Shown: positions 7,116 through 17,123 of the stretch, piece after piece | Position numbering within the stretch: the stretch's first letter is position 1 | How the letters are laid out: each line of letters starts with the position of its first letter | Origin: an uncultured Clostridia bacterium | Lineage (GTDB): Bacteria; Bacillota; Clostridia; TANB77; CAG-508 | NCBI GenBank assembly: GCA_934130285.1 | Contig: CAKOXT010000003.1 | Span: forward strand, 134,893-198,892 | Reading direction: 5' to 3' | Length of the DNA stretch: 64,000 nucleotides | Translations under genes and position numbers: made by a program | The notes under the pieces: generated by a model | The model's input: the letters and a program-made list of their open reading frames with translations, nothing else | What the model was told of the DNA's origin: nothing | Database searches by the model: none

Positions 7116-7400
7116 ATGAATAAATATGAAAGCGTAATCATTATTAATCCAAGTTTAGAAGAACAAGGAATTAAAGATGTAATAACAAAATTTACAGATT
7201 TAATTAATAGTGATGGAAAAGTAGAAAACGTTGATGAAATGGGTAGAAGAAAATTAGCTTATGAAATCAAAAAACAATCAGAAGGATACTATGTTGTATA
7301 CACATTTGAAGCTAATCCAGAATTCATTACAGAATTAGAAAGAATCTACAGAATTACAGACAGCGTTATGAAATTTATCACAATAAGAAAAGAAGATTAA
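7116..7400 (+). CDS. rpsF: 30S ribosomal protein S6
   Basis: Small-subunit protein that pairs with S18 on the platform. MNKYESVIIINPSLEEQGIK, the NVDEMGRRKLAYEIKKQSEG core and RIYRITDSVMKFITIRKED identify it; 94 residues is standard. ATG at 7116 was chosen over an in-frame GTG at 7107 because that GTG lies inside the AAGGAGG site. It is first in the classical rpsF-ssb-rpsR operon. Confidence 0.97.
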   Translation: MNKYESVIIINPSLEEQGIKDVITKFTDLINSDGKVENVDEMGRRKLAYEIKKQSEGYYVVYTFEANPEFITELERIYRITDSVMKFITIRKED

Positions 7401-7437
7401 TCGTATATTAAATACCTTTAATTAGGAAGGTGGAAAA

Positions 7438-7854
7438 ATGAATAAAGTTGTATTAATGGGAAGATTAACAAGAGACCCAGAAACAAGATATACACAAACA
7501 AACAATACTCTAGTTGCATCTTTCACTTTAGCAGTAAATAGAAGATTTGCTAGACAAGGTGAAGAAAGACAAGCTGATTTTATACCAGTAGTTGCATGGA
7601 GTAAAACAGGAGAATTCTGTAGTAAATACTTCAAAAAAGGTCAACAAGTTGGAGTAATCGGTAGAATTCAAACAAGAAATTGGGATGACGATCAAGGTCA
7701 AAAACACTATGTAACAGAAGTTATAGCTGAAGAAGCATACTTTGCAGATAGTAGAAGAGATGGAGCAGGAGATAGTTTCGAAAACACATTTGGAACAGCA
7801 GTTTCAGATAGTCAAGAATTCCAAGTTTCATCAGATGATGATTTACCATTCTAA
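7438..7854 (+). CDS. ssb: Single-stranded DNA-binding protein
   Basis: Protects single-stranded DNA and recruits partner proteins. The OB-fold begins MNKVVLMGRLTRDPETRYTQ and contains FIPVVAWSKTGEFCSKYFKK and YVTEVIAEEAYF. A short acidic linker leads to the DDDLPF tip, the conserved peptide bound by replication and repair partners. At 138 residues it is slightly short because the linker is brief. GGAAGGTGG precedes ATG. It lies between rpsF and rpsR, as expected. Confidence 0.97.
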   Translation: MNKVVLMGRLTRDPETRYTQTNNTLVASFTLAVNRRFARQGEERQADFIPVVAWSKTGEFCSKYFKKGQQVGVIGRIQTRNWDDDQGQKHYVTEVIAEEAYFADSRRDGAGDSFENTFGTAVSDSQEFQVSSDDDLPF

Positions 7855-7884
7855 TAGAAAATAGAAAGATTGGGGGTTAGTGAA

Positions 7885-8163
7885 ATGGCAGACAAAAAGA
7901 GAAAAAATAACAATAGAAATAATATGGATGATGATTTCAATCCAAAATTTAGAAAAGCAAGAAAAAAAGTTTGCGTACTATGCAGTGACAAAAACTTTGA
8001 ATTAGATTATAAAAATGCTGATCAATTAAAGAAATTCATCAATGATAAAGGTAAAATATTACCAAGAAGAGCAACAGGAGCTTGCGCTAAACATCAAAGA
8101 GAAATAACTCTAGCTGTTAAAAGAGCAAGACATATTGCTATATTACCATACACACAAGACTAG
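7885..8163 (+). CDS. rpsR: 30S ribosomal protein S18 (zinc-ribbon form)
   Basis: LKKFINDKGKILPRRATGAC and KHQREITLAVKRARHIAILP identify S18. It keeps cysteines in VCVLC and ACAKH, a likely zinc-binding C+ form; S18 also occurs without them. The N-terminus is Lys/Asn-rich. ATG at 7885 was preferred to an in-frame TTG at 7870. The ribosome binding site is only GGGGG, weaker than its operon neighbours. Confidence 0.96.
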   Translation: MADKKRKNNNRNNMDDDFNPKFRKARKKVCVLCSDKNFELDYKNADQLKKFINDKGKILPRRATGACAKHQREITLAVKRARHIAILPYTQD

Positions 8164-8176
8164 TAATATAAATATT

Positions 8177-8212
8177 CGCTAGACCATAGTTAAGAAGGTC
8201 TGGCGATTTTTT
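8177..8212 (+). terminator. Terminator of rpsF-ssb-rpsR
   Basis: CGCTAGACC / GGTCTGGCG (one G-U pair) with an 11-base loop, followed by ATTTTTTATTTT. Confidence 0.85.
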
Positions 8213-8260
8213 ATTTTAGTAATTTAACGTAACTAAATTTAAAATTATAAATATAGAACA

Positions 8261-8446
8261 AACAAAAAAAGCAAAAAACAAATAATTTTTAATACCGCGC
8301 AGCGACCAAAGGAACGAAGCAAAGCTTCGTGACTGCGATTGAAGCAATCTTTACAAAACAAAAGAGCCTTCGTTCTTGTGGAACGAGGCTCAGATAAAGA
8401 TTGCGACAGCAAGGTATAAAAAATTATTTGTTTTTTGCTTTTTGTT
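8261..8446. repeat. Folded palindromic element (MITE-like or structured RNA)
   Basis: Two arms, 8261-8296 and 8413-8446, are near-perfect inverted repeats about 34 bp long (left arm has two extra A and one mismatch). The AT-rich arms enclose a GC-richer core with two domains. One is CGCAG/CTGCG (8298-8302, 8333-8337) holding ACGAAGC-AAA-GCTTCGT. The other is GCAATCTTTA/TAAAGATTGC (8344-8353, 8395-8404) holding GAGCC.TCGTTC / GAACGA.GGCTC (8364-8391). The whole folds as a three-way junction on either strand. It lies between the convergent rpsR and PBP genes, with no credible open frame inside. A small non-autonomous mobile element, a repeat-family member or a structured RNA are all possible. 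Confidence 0.75.
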
Positions 8447-8525
8447 AATGTCAATCTGTTAAGTATTAAACAAGATATTTATCTTTTTAATTTTTAAGTT
8501 TAACGATAAGCCAATTTCTCTAATT

Positions 8526-10805
8526 TTATTGTGCACCGCCAACCATTTCATCCTTAAGAGTAACAGTAACAACAGTACCTTCTTCAACTTCAGTTCCAGA
8601 AAGAATATCTTGAGAAATAACTTTTCCAGAACCCTCAATAGAAATATTTAAATTCAAAGACTTCAAAGAATTTCGTGCCTGCTCAGCAGTCTTTCCTTTA
8701 AGATCAGGTACCTGTTTCATTGTTTTTTCTGCACCATCAGTATATAAACAAATTATAGAACCAGACTGTAAAGAAATACCTGATTTTGGATATTGAGAAG
8801 TAACAATTGCTGATGCTTCAGCAGATGTCTTTAGAACTACTTTGAATCCAGTAGCTTCTAAGATGCTTCTAGCCTCTGATAAAGTTTTTGATGTAACATC
8901 TGGAAGAGTAACCAAAGACTCTTGATTTTCAGTAGATGAAGTATTTGATGATGTAATTCCAAGGTGTGGCAATACTTCTGATAATATTTGAGAAGCAACA
9001 GGTGCACAAGTTGTACCACCTTGATGGCTTCCACTACCATCACTATTTGGATTCTGCAATACTACTAAACAAATAACCTCTGGGTTTTCAGCAGGGGAAA
9101 TTGCAATAAATGAAGCAACATAACCTTGAGATTTTTTATCATCTGGTGGTTCAGAAGTACCACTTTTTCCTCCAACAGAGTAGCCATTAACAGCAGCATA
9201 TCTACCAGTACCATCTGTTACAACAGATTTCATCATGCTTTTTATTTTATTTGATGTTTCTTCAGAAATAACTTGTCTAACCTTAACAGGGGCAAGCTCT
9301 GTTTCAACACCAGTATCAGTATTCACAACTTTACTAACAATACGAGGTTGCATTAAATTACCACCATTAACTGATGCAGAAACAGCAGTAATTAATTGCA
9401 AAGGTGTAATTGAGAAACGTTGACCAAATGACATTGTAGCAAGTTCAACTTCATGGCAATCATCAATATTATAGAAAATACTTTTAGATTCACCAGACAT
9501 TCTAACACCTGTTTTTTCAAGTAAACCAAATGCTTGCAAATATTTATAAAATCTTTCTTTTCCAATACGCTGACCGAGTTGAATAAATGAAGGGTTACAA
9601 GATTTTTCTAATGCTCCCCTAAGAGAAAGTCTACCATGCGCAGCAGGTGCCCAACAATTTATATCTCTGTCTGCTACTTTATATACTTTATTGCAAACAA
9701 AATCTCCTTCAGTATCTGTTTCAACCAAGTTTTCCTCAAGTCCAATCGAAGAAGTAATAATTTTAAAAGTCGAACCAGGCTCATATAAATCTGCTATAGG
9801 TTTATTACGCCACATGTTATTTAATGCAGCTGATTTTTCTTCAGTAGTAAGTGTATCCCATTTTTCTTGTAAATCAGTAGTATTAGGCTCGAAAGGTGTA
9901 TTTAAATTATATGTTGGATAACTTGCTTCAGCAAGAATATCACCAGTAGAAGGTTTCATAATAATAACGCATCCACCATCAGCTTTATTTTCTTTAACTG
10001 CTTGATCTAAATATTTTTCAGCAATGCTTTGTACATAAACATCAAGTGTTAAATAAATATCACTTCCATTTTGAGCGGGAATATACTGCTCATTTTCATC
10101 AGAAATAGCTTCTTTATTAACGTTTGTAGAAGTTATAATTCTACCAGGTGTACCACTTAGTTCATTTTCCCAAGCAGCCTCAATTCCTTCAAGACCTTTA
10201 TCATTTCCAAAGAAACCGATAACATTAGATGCTAAATTTTCATAAGGATAAGATCTTTTAGAATCTTCGTCTATATTAATACCTGTAGTTATATTGTTTT
10301 CATCAAGCCAAGAGTTCAAATTATCAATAACTGATTTATCAACTTTTTTAGCAATAGTAACAACAGAAGATGTTGAGGAATTAAGTTTTTCTAAAGTTTC
10401 TTCGTAATCAATAGAGAATACAGAAGCAAATCCAGATGCTAAAGTCTCATTTGATACTGTTGAACCATCTTTATAACAAACTTGTCCAGGATTAATAGAA
10501 ACTGTGTCAACAGTAGAACTAATTGCTAAAATCTTATTAGTTGAATCATAAATTGTACCTCTTTTACTTGCTATTACTTGACTAGTTGTTTGTTGATTAT
10601 AAGCACTAGCTTTATATTCTGCCCCTTTAACAAATTGTATATAGCCAATACGTCCTAATAATAGAACAAAACAAAAAGTAAAACTTCCAAGTAGAAATAA
10701 AGAACGAACGTTATATGATTGCTTTTTCTTGAAAACGGTACCAATTCCCAATTTTTTATTAATACGATTTTTTCCTATGTGAATCAGTCCTTCCAAAAAA
10801 GACAA
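8526..10805 (-). CDS. Class B penicillin-binding protein with two PASTA domains
   Basis: D,D-transpeptidase that cross-links peptidoglycan. A cytosolic basic segment is followed by one membrane helix (about residues 34-54, RSLFLLGSFTFCFVLLLGRI) and a PBP dimerisation region. The transpeptidase has SxxK (STFK, about 344), SCNP and KSGT (about 547). Two PASTA domains fill about residues 630-755. It is homologous to the dcw-cluster PBP at 50492 (one PASTA), so the genome has at least two SpoVD/PBP2-like enzymes. The start is uncertain: the longest frame begins at TTG 10805 without a ribosome binding site, whereas GGAAGGA inside the frame points to an ATA codon at 10778 (MGKNRINKK...). The gene is convergent with rpsR. 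Confidence 0.93.
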   Translation of the reverse strand: MSFLEGLIHIGKNRINKKLGIGTVFKKKQSYNVRSLFLLGSFTFCFVLLLGRIGYIQFVKGAEYKASAYNQQTTSQVIASKRGTIYDSTNKILAISSTVDTVSINPGQVCYKDGSTVSNETLASGFASVFSIDYEETLEKLNSSTSSVVTIAKKVDKSVIDNLNSWLDENNITTGINIDEDSKRSYPYENLASNVIGFFGNDKGLEGIEAAWENELSGTPGRIITSTNVNKEAISDENEQYIPAQNGSDIYLTLDVYVQSIAEKYLDQAVKENKADGGCVIIMKPSTGDILAEASYPTYNLNTPFEPNTTDLQEKWDTLTTEEKSAALNNMWRNKPIADLYEPGSTFKIITSSIGLEENLVETDTEGDFVCNKVYKVADRDINCWAPAAHGRLSLRGALEKSCNPSFIQLGQRIGKERFYKYLQAFGLLEKTGVRMSGESKSIFYNIDDCHEVELATMSFGQRFSITPLQLITAVSASVNGGNLMQPRIVSKVVNTDTGVETELAPVKVRQVISEETSNKIKSMMKSVVTDGTGRYAAVNGYSVGGKSGTSEPPDDKKSQGYVASFIAISPAENPEVICLVVLQNPNSDGSGSHQGGTTCAPVASQILSEVLPHLGITSSNTSSTENQESLVTLPDVTSKTLSEARSILEATGFKVVLKTSAEASAIVTSQYPKSGISLQSGSIICLYTDGAEKTMKQVPDLKGKTAEQARNSLKSLNLNISIEGSGKVISQDILSGTEVEEGTVVTVTLKDEMVGGAQ

Positions 10806-10951
10806 GCAAATAAAACATTAAATTAAAATATAAAATTAATGTTCTTTTTCCTTGCCCCTAAAATATATACAATTATTTTATATTATAGAAAAATAAAAAT
10901 CAATATGATATAATACAAAAAGAGTATTAATGTAAATAGAAAGGAAACATT

Positions 10952-11812
10952 ATGAATTTATACGAAGAAACACGATTTATAATGAAACAAAATAATATAA
11001 CAGCAAATAAAAATTTAGGACAAAATTTCTTAATTAATGAAGAGGTTGTAGATTCAATAGTTGAAAATGCAGAAATTACTAAAAATGATTTAGTAATAGA
11101 AATTGGACCAGGGTTAGGAACACTAACAAGTAGACTACTTGAAAAAGCAGGAAAAGTTATTTGCGTTGAACTAGATAGAAAGATGATAGCAATATTAGAA
11201 AAAAGGTTTAAACTATATGAAAATCTTGAATTAATAAATGACGATATTTTAAAAATCAATTTAAATCAACTAATAAGTCAAAACAAAATAAATGAAATAA
11301 AACATGTAAAAATTGTTGCAAACTTACCTTATTATATAACAACACCAATAATAATGAAATTACTAGAAGAAAGACTTGATATAGAAAGTATAACAGTAAT
11401 GATTCAAAAAGAGGTTGCACAAAGGCTAGCAGCTAAGCCGGGAACAAGCGATGTAGGAAGTATAACATATACGATTTGGTATTATACAGAACCAAAGATT
11501 GTATTAGAAGTACCAAAAGAATCATTCATTCCAGCTCCAGAGGTAACATCAAGTGTAATTAAACTTGATATATTAAAACAGCCAAGAATAGAAGTAAAAG
11601 ATGAAAAACAGTTCTTTAAAATAATAAAAGTTGCATTCATGCAAAAAAGAAAAACTTTAATAAATGCCTTAGTAAATGGAAAAGTATTTCAAAATAAAGA
11701 GGATGCAAAGAAATGTTTAGATGAATTAAAAATTGACGAAAAAATCAGAGGAGAAAAGCTAACTCTGGAACAATATAAAAACATAGCAGAATATACATAT
11801 AATGGAAAATAA
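10952..11812 (+). CDS. rsmA: 16S rRNA dimethyladenosine transferase RsmA/KsgA
   Basis: S-adenosylmethionine-dependent enzyme that dimethylates two adjacent adenines near the 3' end of 16S rRNA. Visible motifs: NLGQNFLINEEVVDSIVENA, the methyl-donor site VIEIGPGLGTLTSRLLEKAG, the acidic CVELDRK, the catalytic NLPYYITTP, and the C-terminal helical domain with FMQKRKTLINALVNG. Its 286 residues match the family. ATG follows GAAAGGAAACATT. It is a single-gene unit with its own terminator, divergent from the PBP. Confidence 0.97.
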   Translation: MNLYEETRFIMKQNNITANKNLGQNFLINEEVVDSIVENAEITKNDLVIEIGPGLGTLTSRLLEKAGKVICVELDRKMIAILEKRFKLYENLELINDDILKINLNQLISQNKINEIKHVKIVANLPYYITTPIIMKLLEERLDIESITVMIQKEVAQRLAAKPGTSDVGSITYTIWYYTEPKIVLEVPKESFIPAPEVTSSVIKLDILKQPRIEVKDEKQFFKIIKVAFMQKRKTLINALVNGKVFQNKEDAKKCLDELKIDEKIRGEKLTLEQYKNIAEYTYNGK

Positions 11813-11837
11813 AAAGGAGAAAAACATCTCCTTTTTT
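11811..11837 (+). terminator. Terminator of rsmA
   Basis: AAAAAGGAGA / TCTCCTTTTTT, six-base loop, starting within the stop codon. Confidence 0.85.
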
Positions 11838-11943
11838 ATTTTACCCTAAAAAGCATAAAAAGGGTCAAAAAGGCGAATTCCTAAGAAAAAAGTAATACTG
11901 TAATGGAAAGTTTAAAAAAATGTAACATTTTTGCAACAAAGCA

Positions 11944-11973
11944 TTGAAATAAGCCCCATTTCTGTTGTATAAT
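11944..11973 (+). promoter_or_regulatory. Promoter of the giant surface-protein operon
   Basis: TTGAAA at 11944-11949, 18-base spacer, perfect TATAAT at 11968-11973. The untranslated leader is about 55 bases, with AGGAGG before the ATG at 12036. Confidence 0.7.
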
Positions 11974-12035
11974 AGTATTGTGAGACTATCTAAAAGTATT
12001 TAGATTATCGAGAGAAAACTTAGGAGGATGTTTAT

Positions 12036-15000
12036 ATGTTTAAAGAGAAAAAAAGCGGAAAAGCAATAGTAGCAATCATTTTAGTAATGTGTTTAACTTT
12101 TGCAAACTGTTTTACTTTATTTTCAAACTTAAGCTATGCAGCAGACGAAGCCTTAGGGAAACAAGCAACAGAGAGCTCAAATGTAGTAGATTTTAATGCA
12201 GAGTTCGTAAAAGAAGATAAAGAAAAAAGTTATGAATTTGAAGGAACAATTGATGAAGAAAATTTATCACTTCAAATGCAAATTGAGGTAAAAAAAGAAG
12301 GATATCTTAAAAATGCAAAGATTCAAATAGAATCTGAAAATGGATTATCTTTTGAGATATCTCAAGAACAAGGTAACAATTATCAGATAAACGGAAACTC
12401 AATAACACTTTCAAATATCACAGCAGGAGAAAAGATAGAAATCAAGTTACCTATCAAATACAGAGAAAGAGATGACATTGAAAATTTAAATAAAAAAGTA
12501 AATGTTAAATTAATAGGAACATATGTAAATGGTCAAGGAAAAGAAAAAGGCATTTCACAAAATGTTTTACTAAAATTAGTTTGGCATACAAATACAGAGT
12601 ACACAATAACATCAGAATTGAAAAAATATATTACATTTGGAGAAGAAAACAAAAAAGTTATCTTACAAACAAATGTAAAGACATGGTTACCAACAGAAAA
12701 CAACTTTGTATCTAAAGAAGAATTAACAATAGATGCAATAAATGTTGATGGATATAAAATAGAAAAGGTAATAGTTGCAGATAAAGAAGGAAAAATGCAA
12801 GATTCTGATTGGTCATATAATGCAGATGAAAATAAAATAACAATAAAAATAGAAAACGAAAAAGAAGCAATTCAATCAGATGAATTTTTAATTACATATA
12901 TTATGTCAGGAAACACTGAAATCGAATTACCATTTAAAACAAACTCAAAAATAAATGGTTCTATTTTCATGTTTGGAACTGATGAGAAAGTCGAAACAGA
13001 ATTAGATCAAGAATATGAAATAAATGAAGAGTTAGGAAACACAGTTTCAGTTGAAGGTGAATCAACAGAAAAAATTAAAGCTGGAAACATATTAGTTGAT
13101 TCATTAGCTGATGAAAATAATAGTACGATTACATATAGTACAAAAATAAATGTAGATATTTCATCAACAGAAATGTGTGAAGGAATAAAAATTCAAAGTA
13201 ATGAAGAAAATTTTGAAAATGCAGCTGGATTATTTGATTCTAAAACATCTTCATTTAGATCAATAGAAGTAGCCAAAGAAAGCTTTAATAAAATCTTAGG
13301 TGAAGATGGAAAAATCGAAATAAAAAATGAAGCAGGAGAATTAATTTCTACAATAAACAAAAATACAAAAATAGAAAATGATAATTATAAAGTAGAAATA
13401 AATACAAATCAAATACAAATAGTAACAAGTAAACCAGCAACAGAAGGAATTCTACCTATAGTTCTAAATAAAGAACTTGGAAAAACAGAATATACATATG
13501 ATGAAATAAAAACATTCTCAAACATAGATTTAAATTATACAGGAAGCATCATATACGCAGGTGAAGTAGAAAATAAAGTTTCTACAGTAACAAACAAGGT
13601 TGAAATTGAACAACCAAAAACAAATGCAGAATTAGCAATTTCAAGAAATACATTAAGTACAATAGCAGATAATAATGATATAGAATTAGAAGTAAAACTA
13701 AACAACGTAAATGAGGGAAATGATGTATATCAAAATCCAAGATTTCAAATAACATTCCCTGAATATATAGAAGAAGTAAACGTTTCAAATATAGCAATAG
13801 CAAATTCAGAAGATGTATTTAAAATAGCAAGTAGTACAATTTCAAAAAATGAAAATGGAAACTTAGTTTTAGATATTATATTAGAAGGAAATCAAACAAA
13901 ATATAATTCTAATAAAATGAGCAATGGTACAAGCATATTAGTAAATTGCAATATAAGATTAAATTTATATACACCAACAAGCAAAGAAAAAATAACATTA
14001 ACATATGAAAATGAAAGAGCTTCACAATATCAAAATGAAGCAAATGGATTAGGATACAGTGAAGTTGAAGTAGAATACAAAGCACCAGTTGGCGTAGTAA
14101 GTATTAACAGAATATCAAATTACGAAACAACAGGAAAAACAATCACATCAGTAGATCAAGGAAAAGTAACAGATAAAATAGAAATATTTGATGAAGCAAA
14201 AATTGCAACAATGGATATCTTAGTAATGAACAACAATGAAAATGATTGCAATAATATAAAAATTTTAGGAAGAACGCCATTTAAAGGAAATAAAGATGTA
14301 AGCACAGGAGAAGATTTAGGAACAACAGTAGATGCAAAAATGGTATCTTCAATAATAGCAGATGAAAATAATCAAGCCAATGCAATAATCTATTATTCTG
14401 ATAATGGAGATGCAACAGAAGATTTAGAGAATGAATCAAATAATTGGACAACAGATATTGGAAGCCTAGAAATGGTTAAATCATATTTAATTGTATTAGA
14501 TAATTATGAAATGAAACCAGGAGAAATAGTTAAATATTCATATCAATATGAAATTCCAGAAAACCTAGAACATAATGCAAACATCTATGGTTCATTCAAA
14601 ACAATTTACGATAACCTAAATAATGTAGCAACAGTAAAAGAAGAATCTAATGCAGATATCGTTGGATTGTCAACAGGAGTAGGACCACAAATAGCAGTAA
14701 AAACCGTATCAAATGTACAAGAAACAGTTAAAGAATACGAAAAAATAAAATATATAATAACAGTAGAAAATACTGGTTCAGAGGTAGCTGAAAACATAAA
14801 AGTAAACACAAAAGTACCAACAGGAGCAACAGTAGCAGTTCATTCAAGTTATAGCTCTGTTGAAATGGCAAAAGGTTGGACATTAAAATCAGATAGAGAA
14901 ATCACAACAACATTTGAAAAAATAAATCCAGGCGAAGTAAAGAAAATAGAATTCTTTGTACAAGCTAACAAATTACCAACAATCGAAGAATATTATGCTG

Positions 15001-17117
15001 GTGAAGAAGGATTTACTAAAAATGATGATGGTACATATAGTATCAATGAATCATATATTGATGAAAATGGTGAAACAAAATATGCTGATAAAAAGATAGA
15101 CAGTATACCAGAAATAAAATTAGTTTGTGAATCAACAATAACTGCAAAAGATTTAGCAAAAGAAATTAAAACAGAAGATTCAGGAATAGTTGTTAAAAAA
15201 TCAAACTTAGTTGCAGAAGAAACAGTAGAAACAGAAGATTCTGTAGCAAAAGTAAATGAAACAATAGAATCAAAAATTCAAATAAAAAATAATAGCTCTG
15301 AAGTAATGAAAAATATAAAAGTTACAAAAGTTTTACCAACAGGATTAAATTATAGTGAAAGTTACATCAGAGGATATGCAGATGATGGAATTACATTAAG
15401 AAAAATAAATACTACTAACTATGATATGGATACAAGAACAGTAACATGGAACATAGATGAATTAAAACCAGGAAGAACAGTATTACTTATAGGTGATTGG
15501 GTTGTTGGAGACATGAAAAATGGTACATACAAAGAAACAGTTTCTACTAACTCAAACATATTTGTAAATGGAGAAAATTATCAAGCTGGACAAGTTGATA
15601 TTACAATAGGAAGACCAAACCTAGAAATATCACAAGCATCTAATAAAACAAACGAATACATCAAAGTTGGTGATGAAATTGAATATACATTTACAATAAA
15701 AAATACAGGAGCTGTAAGAGCAAATAATGTAATCTTAACAGATAAATTACCTGATGAAGTTAGCATTAAAAAATTAGAATATAAAGTTGATGGTGTAGCA
15801 GTATCAAAAGTAGTTGCAAAAAATGAAGATGCAACAGTATATACAAGTATCTTACCAGAAGGTACACTTGAAGCTAAAGTTACAGCACAGGTAAATGATA
15901 TTCAAGCTGCTCAGAAAACAATAACTAACATTGGAAATGTGGAAGGACAAAACATAGAAAATGTTGGTTCAAATAAAATAACAAATATTATAGAAAGAAC
16001 AGCAGATCAACAAGAAAATGAAGATAATTCAAATAAAGATAACAACAATAATAACAGTTCTTCAAACAATACTAATAACAGTCAATCAAGCGAAAACATA
16101 AAAGATAAATATGAAATTAAAGGAACAGCATGGTTGGACGAAAATAAAAATGGATCAAGAGAAGCCACAGAAAGCAAATTAGCAGGAATAGAAGTAAAAT
16201 TAATAAATTCAAAAACATCAGAAGTAGTAGACAAAACAGTAACAGATCAAGATGGTGAATACAAATTTAGTAATTTAAATAATGGAACATACATTGCAAT
16301 CTTCTATTATGATAATAGCAAATATGCATTAACAGAATACAAAAAACAAAATGTATCAGATGACAAAAATTCAGACGTTATCACAGGTGAAGAAAATAAC
16401 AAAACTGTAGCAACAACAGAAGTAATAACAATAGAAAATGGAAGTATATCAAATATTGATTTAGGATTAATAAAAGCAACAACATTTGATTTAGCATTAA
16501 CAAAAGCTATTACAAAAGTTACAGTTCAAACAAGCAATGGAACAAAATCATATGATTTTGATAATACAGATTTAGCAAAAGTAGATATAAATGCAAAATA
16601 CTTAAATGGAGCAAACGTTTTAGTAGAGTATACATTTACAGTAAAAAATGAAGGTGAACTTGAAGGATATGCAAAACAAATAGTTGATTACATGCCAAAA
16701 GAACTTGAATTTAATACAGAACTAAACAAAAATTGGTATAAAGGAAATGATGGAAATCTATACACTGAAGAATTGACAGATACGTCAATTGCAGCTGGAG
16801 AAAGCAAAACAGTAAAATTAGTATTAACAAAAGCAATGACAGAAACAAATACAGGTATAATAAATAACCAAGCAGAAATTTCAAAAGACTACAACCAAGC
16901 AGGTGTAGCAGACCAAGACTCAACTCCTGGAGATCAAGATCCAAAAGATGACGATATGTCATCAGCTGATCTTATCATAGGTGTAAAAACAGGTGAAACA
17001 TTGATATATATATCAGCAATAATTGCAGGAATTATCGCTGCAATAGTAATAGCGCTAATTATTAAGAAAAGCAAAATAATATACAAGATTCAATATAAAG
17101 TTGGGAAGGGGGTGTAG
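12036..17117 (+). CDS. Giant secreted surface protein, DUF11/SdrB-type (1693 aa)
   Basis: A signal peptide (basic MFKEKKSGK, hydrophobic AIVAIILVMCLTFANCF, AYA-like site near residue 35) is followed by more than 1600 mostly beta-strand, Asn/Glu/Thr/Lys-rich residues. From about residue 885 DUF11-like repeats recur: IKYIITVENTGSEVAENIKV, ESKIQIKNNSSEVMKNIKVT, IEYTFTIKNTGAVRANNVIL and VEYTFTVKNEGELEGYAKQI, each with an LPTG/LPDE-type turn. A Ser/Asn linker at about 1330-1355 precedes an SdrD B-like domain (GTAWLDENKNGSREATESKL, then DQDGEYKFSNLNNGTYIAIF). The end is VKTGE (1650-1654), a membrane helix and a basic tail, an atypical sortase-like signal. Probable cell-surface adhesin or scaffold, in one operon with the next gene. 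Confidence 0.8.
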   Translation: MFKEKKSGKAIVAIILVMCLTFANCFTLFSNLSYAADEALGKQATESSNVVDFNAEFVKEDKEKSYEFEGTIDEENLSLQMQIEVKKEGYLKNAKIQIESENGLSFEISQEQGNNYQINGNSITLSNITAGEKIEIKLPIKYRERDDIENLNKKVNVKLIGTYVNGQGKEKGISQNVLLKLVWHTNTEYTITSELKKYITFGEENKKVILQTNVKTWLPTENNFVSKEELTIDAINVDGYKIEKVIVADKEGKMQDSDWSYNADENKITIKIENEKEAIQSDEFLITYIMSGNTEIELPFKTNSKINGSIFMFGTDEKVETELDQEYEINEELGNTVSVEGESTEKIKAGNILVDSLADENNSTITYSTKINVDISSTEMCEGIKIQSNEENFENAAGLFDSKTSSFRSIEVAKESFNKILGEDGKIEIKNEAGELISTINKNTKIENDNYKVEINTNQIQIVTSKPATEGILPIVLNKELGKTEYTYDEIKTFSNIDLNYTGSIIYAGEVENKVSTVTNKVEIEQPKTNAELAISRNTLSTIADNNDIELEVKLNNVNEGNDVYQNPRFQITFPEYIEEVNVSNIAIANSEDVFKIASSTISKNENGNLVLDIILEGNQTKYNSNKMSNGTSILVNCNIRLNLYTPTSKEKITLTYENERASQYQNEANGLGYSEVEVEYKAPVGVVSINRISNYETTGKTITSVDQGKVTDKIEIFDEAKIATMDILVMNNNENDCNNIKILGRTPFKGNKDVSTGEDLGTTVDAKMVSSIIADENNQANAIIYYSDNGDATEDLENESNNWTTDIGSLEMVKSYLIVLDNYEMKPGEIVKYSYQYEIPENLEHNANIYGSFKTIYDNLNNVATVKEESNADIVGLSTGVGPQIAVKTVSNVQETVKEYEKIKYIITVENTGSEVAENIKVNTKVPTGATVAVHSSYSSVEMAKGWTLKSDREITTTFEKINPGEVKKIEFFVQANKLPTIEEYYAGEEGFTKNDDGTYSINESYIDENGETKYADKKIDSIPEIKLVCESTITAKDLAKEIKTEDSGIVVKKSNLVAEETVETEDSVAKVNETIESKIQIKNNSSEVMKNIKVTKVLPTGLNYSESYIRGYADDGITLRKINTTNYDMDTRTVTWNIDELKPGRTVLLIGDWVVGDMKNGTYKETVSTNSNIFVNGENYQAGQVDITIGRPNLEISQASNKTNEYIKVGDEIEYTFTIKNTGAVRANNVILTDKLPDEVSIKKLEYKVDGVAVSKVVAKNEDATVYTSILPEGTLEAKVTAQVNDIQAAQKTITNIGNVEGQNIENVGSNKITNIIERTADQQENEDNSNKDNNNNNSSSNNTNNSQSSENIKDKYEIKGTAWLDENKNGSREATESKLAGIEVKLINSKTSEVVDKTVTDQDGEYKFSNLNNGTYIAIFYYDNSKYALTEYKKQNVSDDKNSDVITGEENNKTVATTEVITIENGSISNIDLGLIKATTFDLALTKAITKVTVQTSNGTKSYDFDNTDLAKVDINAKYLNGANVLVEYTFTVKNEGELEGYAKQIVDYMPKELEFNTELNKNWYKGNDGNLYTEELTDTSIAAGESKTVKLVLTKAMTETNTGIINNQAEISKDYNQAGVADQDSTPGDQDPKDDDMSSADLIIGVKTGETLIYISAIIAGIIAAIVIALIIKKSKIIYKIQYKVGKGV

Positions 17118-17123
17118 TTACAA

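Noticed and set aside
8245..8454. 69-residue minus-strand frame across the palindrome
   Set aside because: It spans both arms of the inverted repeat, has no ribosome binding site and its sequence is explained by the folded structure.
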